Positions 61,354 through 64,000 of a DNA stretch of 64,000 nt are shown piece after piece. A model generated the notes under the pieces. The model did not search any database. It saw only the letters and a list, made by a program, of their open reading frames with translations, and was not told the DNA's origin. The position numbers were made by a program, and so were the translations under genes. This DNA comes from CAYNJF01 sp964397555 (GTDB lineage: Bacteria; Pseudomonadota; Gammaproteobacteria; Berkiellales; Berkiellaceae). The stretch's first letter is position 1; each line of letters starts with the position of its first letter. The DNA is taken from positions 1 to 64,000 of the forward strand of contig CAYNJF010000008.1 of NCBI GenBank assembly GCA_964397555.1. Reading direction: 5' to 3'.

Positions 61354-61744
61354 TCAGCCCAATACACCCAGTGGCGATTTAGTTTCACGAACCATTGCGA
61401 TGCCGGCGGACACCAACAAGAATGGTGATATTTTTGGTGGCTGGCTGCTGTCGCAGATGGATTTAGGGGGCGCGGTCTTAGCGCATTGGTGTTCCAATAA
61501 CCGATTGACCACTGTGGCGGTGGACGGCATGGTTTTTATCAAGCCGGTGTTCGTGGGGGATTTGGTAAGTTGCTATGCTAAAGTTCATCGTCGAGGCAAC
61601 ACTTCAGTCACCATCAGTGTGGAAGCCTGGGTGCAGCGCTACAACGATGAGAGCATTCATCATGTGACCAAGGGGCTCTATACCTACGTGGCCATTGATA
61701 AACGGGGGCGTCCTACCCCCATTAAGTGGCGCGATCATCCTTAA
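61346..61744 (+). CDS. Acyl-CoA thioesterase, YciA type
   Basis: A hotdog-fold thioesterase of 132 residues. Family features are MPADTNKNGDIFGGWLLSQM with the active-site Asn/Asp region, VDGMVFIKPVFVGDLVSCYA, and GLYTYVAIDKRGRPTPI. It hydrolyses acyl-CoA of broad chain length in known YciA. The ATG overlaps the upstream DUF4286 gene. The stop overlaps the convergent MFS-acyltransferase gene by four bases. Confidence 0.88.
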   Translation: MSNQPNTPSGDLVSRTIAMPADTNKNGDIFGGWLLSQMDLGGAVLAHWCSNNRLTTVAVDGMVFIKPVFVGDLVSCYAKVHRRGNTSVTISVEAWVQRYNDESIHHVTKGLYTYVAIDKRGRPTPIKWRDHP

Positions 61745-63627
61745 GGGTTATCACCGCGTAATTCTTCAATGGTTTTTTGCAAAGCTTGGCGGTCTAATTC
61801 ATTGGGTTGAATGGCTTTGCCCACATGAACGCCAACTTTGGCAAAAATGAACTTTCTTGGGATGTGCATCATGGCTTTGCCGTGCTTTCTGGAGAACCAG
61901 CTGCCCCACATGCCTCGAAGCGCCACCGGGATCACCACCACAGGGTTGGATTCAATCACGCGTTCGATGCCCGGGCGAAAATCGCGTATGGAGCCATCCG
62001 CACTTAGGTGTCCCTCTGGGTAAATACCAACCACTTCACCGGCATCGAGGTATTCGGCCACTTTTTTGAAGGCATCTTCTTTGACGCTGGCATCTTCTTT
62101 GGCCGGGGCTATCGGGATGCAGCCGGCGTGTTTAAAAAAGAAGTTAAGCCCGGGCACTTTAAAAATGCGATGATCCATCACAAAGCGAATAGGTCGTTTG
62201 ACCACCGCCATCATTAAGACCGGATCAAAATAGCTGACATGGTTCGAGCAAATAACACAAGGGCCTTTATCGGGGATGTTCTCAATGCCCTTTAAGTCGA
62301 CTCGATACAACAAAGAGACGATGACCCAGGCAATGAATCTCAATAAGAACTCAGGGACCACCGAGAAAATGTAAAGGGTGATGACAAAGTTCATGATCCC
62401 AATGATGAAAAACAAGGTAGGAATGGAGACGTCCACCCACACCAATAACGCGATGGTAAAGATGGAAGCGATGGACATGAACAAGGCATTCATGATGTTG
62501 TTGGCTGCAATCACCCGTGAGCGATTCTTGGGATCGGAGCGATCTTGCAAAATCACATACAAAGGCACGATGTAAAAGCCACCAAAGATCCCCATAAAGA
62601 ATAAGTCCGCCAATAAGCGCCAGTTCGAAGAATTTTGAAGGAACGCCTGTACGGTGACCATCTGCTCAGGGAGGGCTCCGTGCGCAAAGCTTAAATCAAC
62701 GGCAAAGAGCGTTAAGCCAATGGCCCCAAAGGGTACAAGACCTATCTCCACTTTGTGCCCAGACAAACGTTCGCACAAGATAGAACCCAGGCCTATTCCA
62801 ATTGAGAACGTGGCTAAAAGCGCGGTGATGACGTGCTCGTCACCGTTTAAGAATCTCTCATTGTAGTTGGGTAATTGAGTCAAAAAGCACGTGCCGTAAA
62901 ACCAAAACCAAGAGATCCCTAAAATGGAAAGGAAAATGGAGCGGCGTTGAGCCCCGGTTTTGAGGGTGTCGATGGTTTGTCGAATAGGGTTCCAGTTAAT
63001 TTTTAGATCGGGGGCATTCACTTTGGTTCGAGGCATCATCATAGAGGCACTAAAGCCTACAAGGGCGACAAACAAAGTGGTTACACTCACCCAGAATTTG
63101 GGTTTATCATCCAAAGCGATCAGGGTGCCTCCAACGACTGTCCCCATTAAGATGGCTACGAAAGTCCCCATTTCAACCAGACCGTTGCCGCCAACCAGCT
63201 CATCTTCTTCTAAATGCTCTGGCAGAATAGAGAATTTGATGGGCCCAAAGAAACTGGATTGAGTGCCGGTCAAGAAAAGGATGGCGATCAAAAAGAGCAT
63301 GGAGTCGAAATAAAAGGCCAATCCAACCATACTCATCACTAAAACCTCAAACATCTTGATGAGGCGAATGAGTTTGGTTTTATCGTACTTGTCCGCCAAG
63401 TTCCCGGCGGTGGCCGAGAATAAGAAAAAAGGCAAAATGAACAGAGCGGCGCAGACATTGACCAAGTAGTCGGCTTTATCAACATCCGTTTTGGCGTAGG
63501 TGGTGGCAATCAGCACCATCAAAGAAATCCGATAAATGTTATCGTTGAAGGCCCCAAGAAACTGAGTAATAAAGTAAGGCAGATAGCGGCGTTCGCCAAA
63601 TAATTGGAATTGGTTGGTGGTTTTCAT
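61741..63627 (-). CDS. MFS lysophospholipid transporter (LplT-like) fused to PlsC-type acyltransferase
   Basis: A 628-residue fusion. Residues about 1-420 form a 12-helix MFS domain like LplT, which flips lysophospholipids (ITQFLGAFNDNIYRISLMVL near the start). Residues about 430-628 are an acyltransferase with NHVSYFDPVLMMAV (H-x4-D), YPEGHLSADGSIRDFRPGIE and VVVIPVALRGMWGSWFSRKH. Together they could import and re-acylate lysophospholipids. The acyl-ACP synthetase part of E. coli Aas is missing, so acyl groups must come from another source. Confidence 0.9.
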   Translation of the reverse strand: MKTTNQFQLFGERRYLPYFITQFLGAFNDNIYRISLMVLIATTYAKTDVDKADYLVNVCAALFILPFFLFSATAGNLADKYDKTKLIRLIKMFEVLVMSMVGLAFYFDSMLFLIAILFLTGTQSSFFGPIKFSILPEHLEEDELVGGNGLVEMGTFVAILMGTVVGGTLIALDDKPKFWVSVTTLFVALVGFSASMMMPRTKVNAPDLKINWNPIRQTIDTLKTGAQRRSIFLSILGISWFWFYGTCFLTQLPNYNERFLNGDEHVITALLATFSIGIGLGSILCERLSGHKVEIGLVPFGAIGLTLFAVDLSFAHGALPEQMVTVQAFLQNSSNWRLLADLFFMGIFGGFYIVPLYVILQDRSDPKNRSRVIAANNIMNALFMSIASIFTIALLVWVDVSIPTLFFIIGIMNFVITLYIFSVVPEFLLRFIAWVIVSLLYRVDLKGIENIPDKGPCVICSNHVSYFDPVLMMAVVKRPIRFVMDHRIFKVPGLNFFFKHAGCIPIAPAKEDASVKEDAFKKVAEYLDAGEVVGIYPEGHLSADGSIRDFRPGIERVIESNPVVVIPVALRGMWGSWFSRKHGKAMMHIPRKFIFAKVGVHVGKAIQPNELDRQALQKTIEELRGDNP

Positions 63628-63632
63628 AGTTA

Positions 63633-64000
63633 TTAATTAAGTTGTGAGTCAAATGGAATGGATTCAACGGCGCCACGAGTCTCAAGACAAATGCGTGCAG
63701 CGCGGATGGCTTTTTTAAGGCAACTTTCAACCGGTAAGCCTTTTAACATGGAAGCAAGGAAGTAACCTAAGAAAGAGTCACCCACGGCTAAGTGTGAGAC
63801 CTCATGACCGATTTCAGCCGGGATAGTGATGCGTTGCTTTTGGTCGATGTACCGGGCTCCTTTTGAGCCAAGCGTTAATACGAAGGCCGCTTTGGGAAAT
63901 CGCAAGAGTAATTCCCTAAGGACTTCTTCAACGACATGTTTTTGGGTGATGGTTTGCCCTTGGGATTCATTCATCACAAAAATGTCGACTAAATCGAGAG
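63633..64000 (-). CDS. PfkB-family sugar/nucleoside kinase, C-terminal part
   Basis: Only the last 122 or so residues lie in the window; the frame runs on past base 64000. Readable are DIFVMNESQ, LTLGSKGARYIDQ and HLAVGDSFLGYFLASML. The last carries the catalytic Asp of the G-D-x-F motif of ribokinase-type enzymes. The A-V-G-D form departs from the common AGDxFxG. Which substrate (ribose, adenosine, other) cannot be told from this fragment. It lies five bases from the LplT-PlsC fusion gene, on the same strand. Confidence 0.8.
   Translation of the reverse strand, partial: LDLVDIFVMNESQGQTITQKHVVEEVLRELLLRFPKAAFVLTLGSKGARYIDQKQRITIPAEIGHEVSHLAVGDSFLGYFLASMLKGLPVESCLKKAIRAARICLETRGAVESIPFDSQLN

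Noticed and set aside
1..64000. tRNA, rRNA or transposable element in the window
   Set aside because: No cloverleaf-like sequence with a T-loop, no rRNA core motifs, and no transposase or integrase-like protein was recognised on either strand. A dedicated tRNA scan was not possible.

Overview
The window reads as a gammaproteobacterial chromosome segment. The evidence is the S10/spc/alpha ribosomal-protein gene order, an uvrA-MFS-ssb block, the glyA-nrdR-ribD-ribBA-ribH-nusB-glnS order, xseB-ispA-dxs, and PomAB-like motor genes. A Lys/Ala-rich HU protein, long coiled-coil proteins and a repeat-bearing, effector-like protein suggest a host-associated lineage, perhaps Legionellales-like. That placement is an inference and is not proven by anything here.

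Layout. 1-9972: the 3' end of rpsC, then rplP to rpmJ (spc), rpsM to rplQ (alpha), and a clear terminator. 10080-25072: four consecutive giant same-strand genes (1049, 1269, 1232 and 1248 aa). Each has a variable alpha-helical N-terminal region, a long coiled coil and a C-terminal module of the poly(A) polymerase / CCA-adding enzyme type (class II nucleotidyltransferase). No known system of this architecture is recognised here; this is the main discovery candidate. 25085-30227: two small unknown proteins, uvrA, a divergent MFS transporter and ssb, with a 10-N assembly gap just before the ssb terminator. 30270-40110: a Na/Pi-cotransporter-like protein with a PhoU-like tail, a CHASE-GAF-GGDEF diguanylate cyclase, a 916-aa protein with 48-bp repeats, an exported methyltransferase-like protein, a small hydrophilic protein, a PlsC-like acyltransferase and an unknown 158-aa protein. 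40154-50030: radA, ettA (reverse), glyA, nrdR, riboflavin genes, nusB and glnS. 50075-55209: an exported retropepsin-like protease, then on the reverse strand an HU/H1-like protein, folE2, dxs, ispA and xseB. 55360-64000: motA, motB, a PilZ gene, a DUF445 gene, upp, ftsI (reverse), a DUF4286 gene, a YciA-type thioesterase, an LplT/PlsC fusion (reverse) and a truncated PfkB-family kinase.

How the genes work together. The first 10 kb builds ribosomes, the SecY channel and the RNA polymerase alpha subunit. The rib block makes flavin precursors, with nusB and nrdR embedded in it. xseB-ispA-dxs makes isoprenoid precursors. motA-motB-pilZ forms a flagellar stator plus a probable c-di-GMP sensor, which fits the diguanylate cyclase at 32-34 kb. 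The four giant genes sit between rplQ and uvrA-MFS-ssb. As recalled for Pseudomonas, this interval also carries variable genes there, so the array looks like accessory content at a conserved junction.

No tRNA, rRNA, CRISPR array, transposase or integrase was seen. All coordinates, motif positions and repeat boundaries were read by eye. No alignment, HMM or composition calculation was run.
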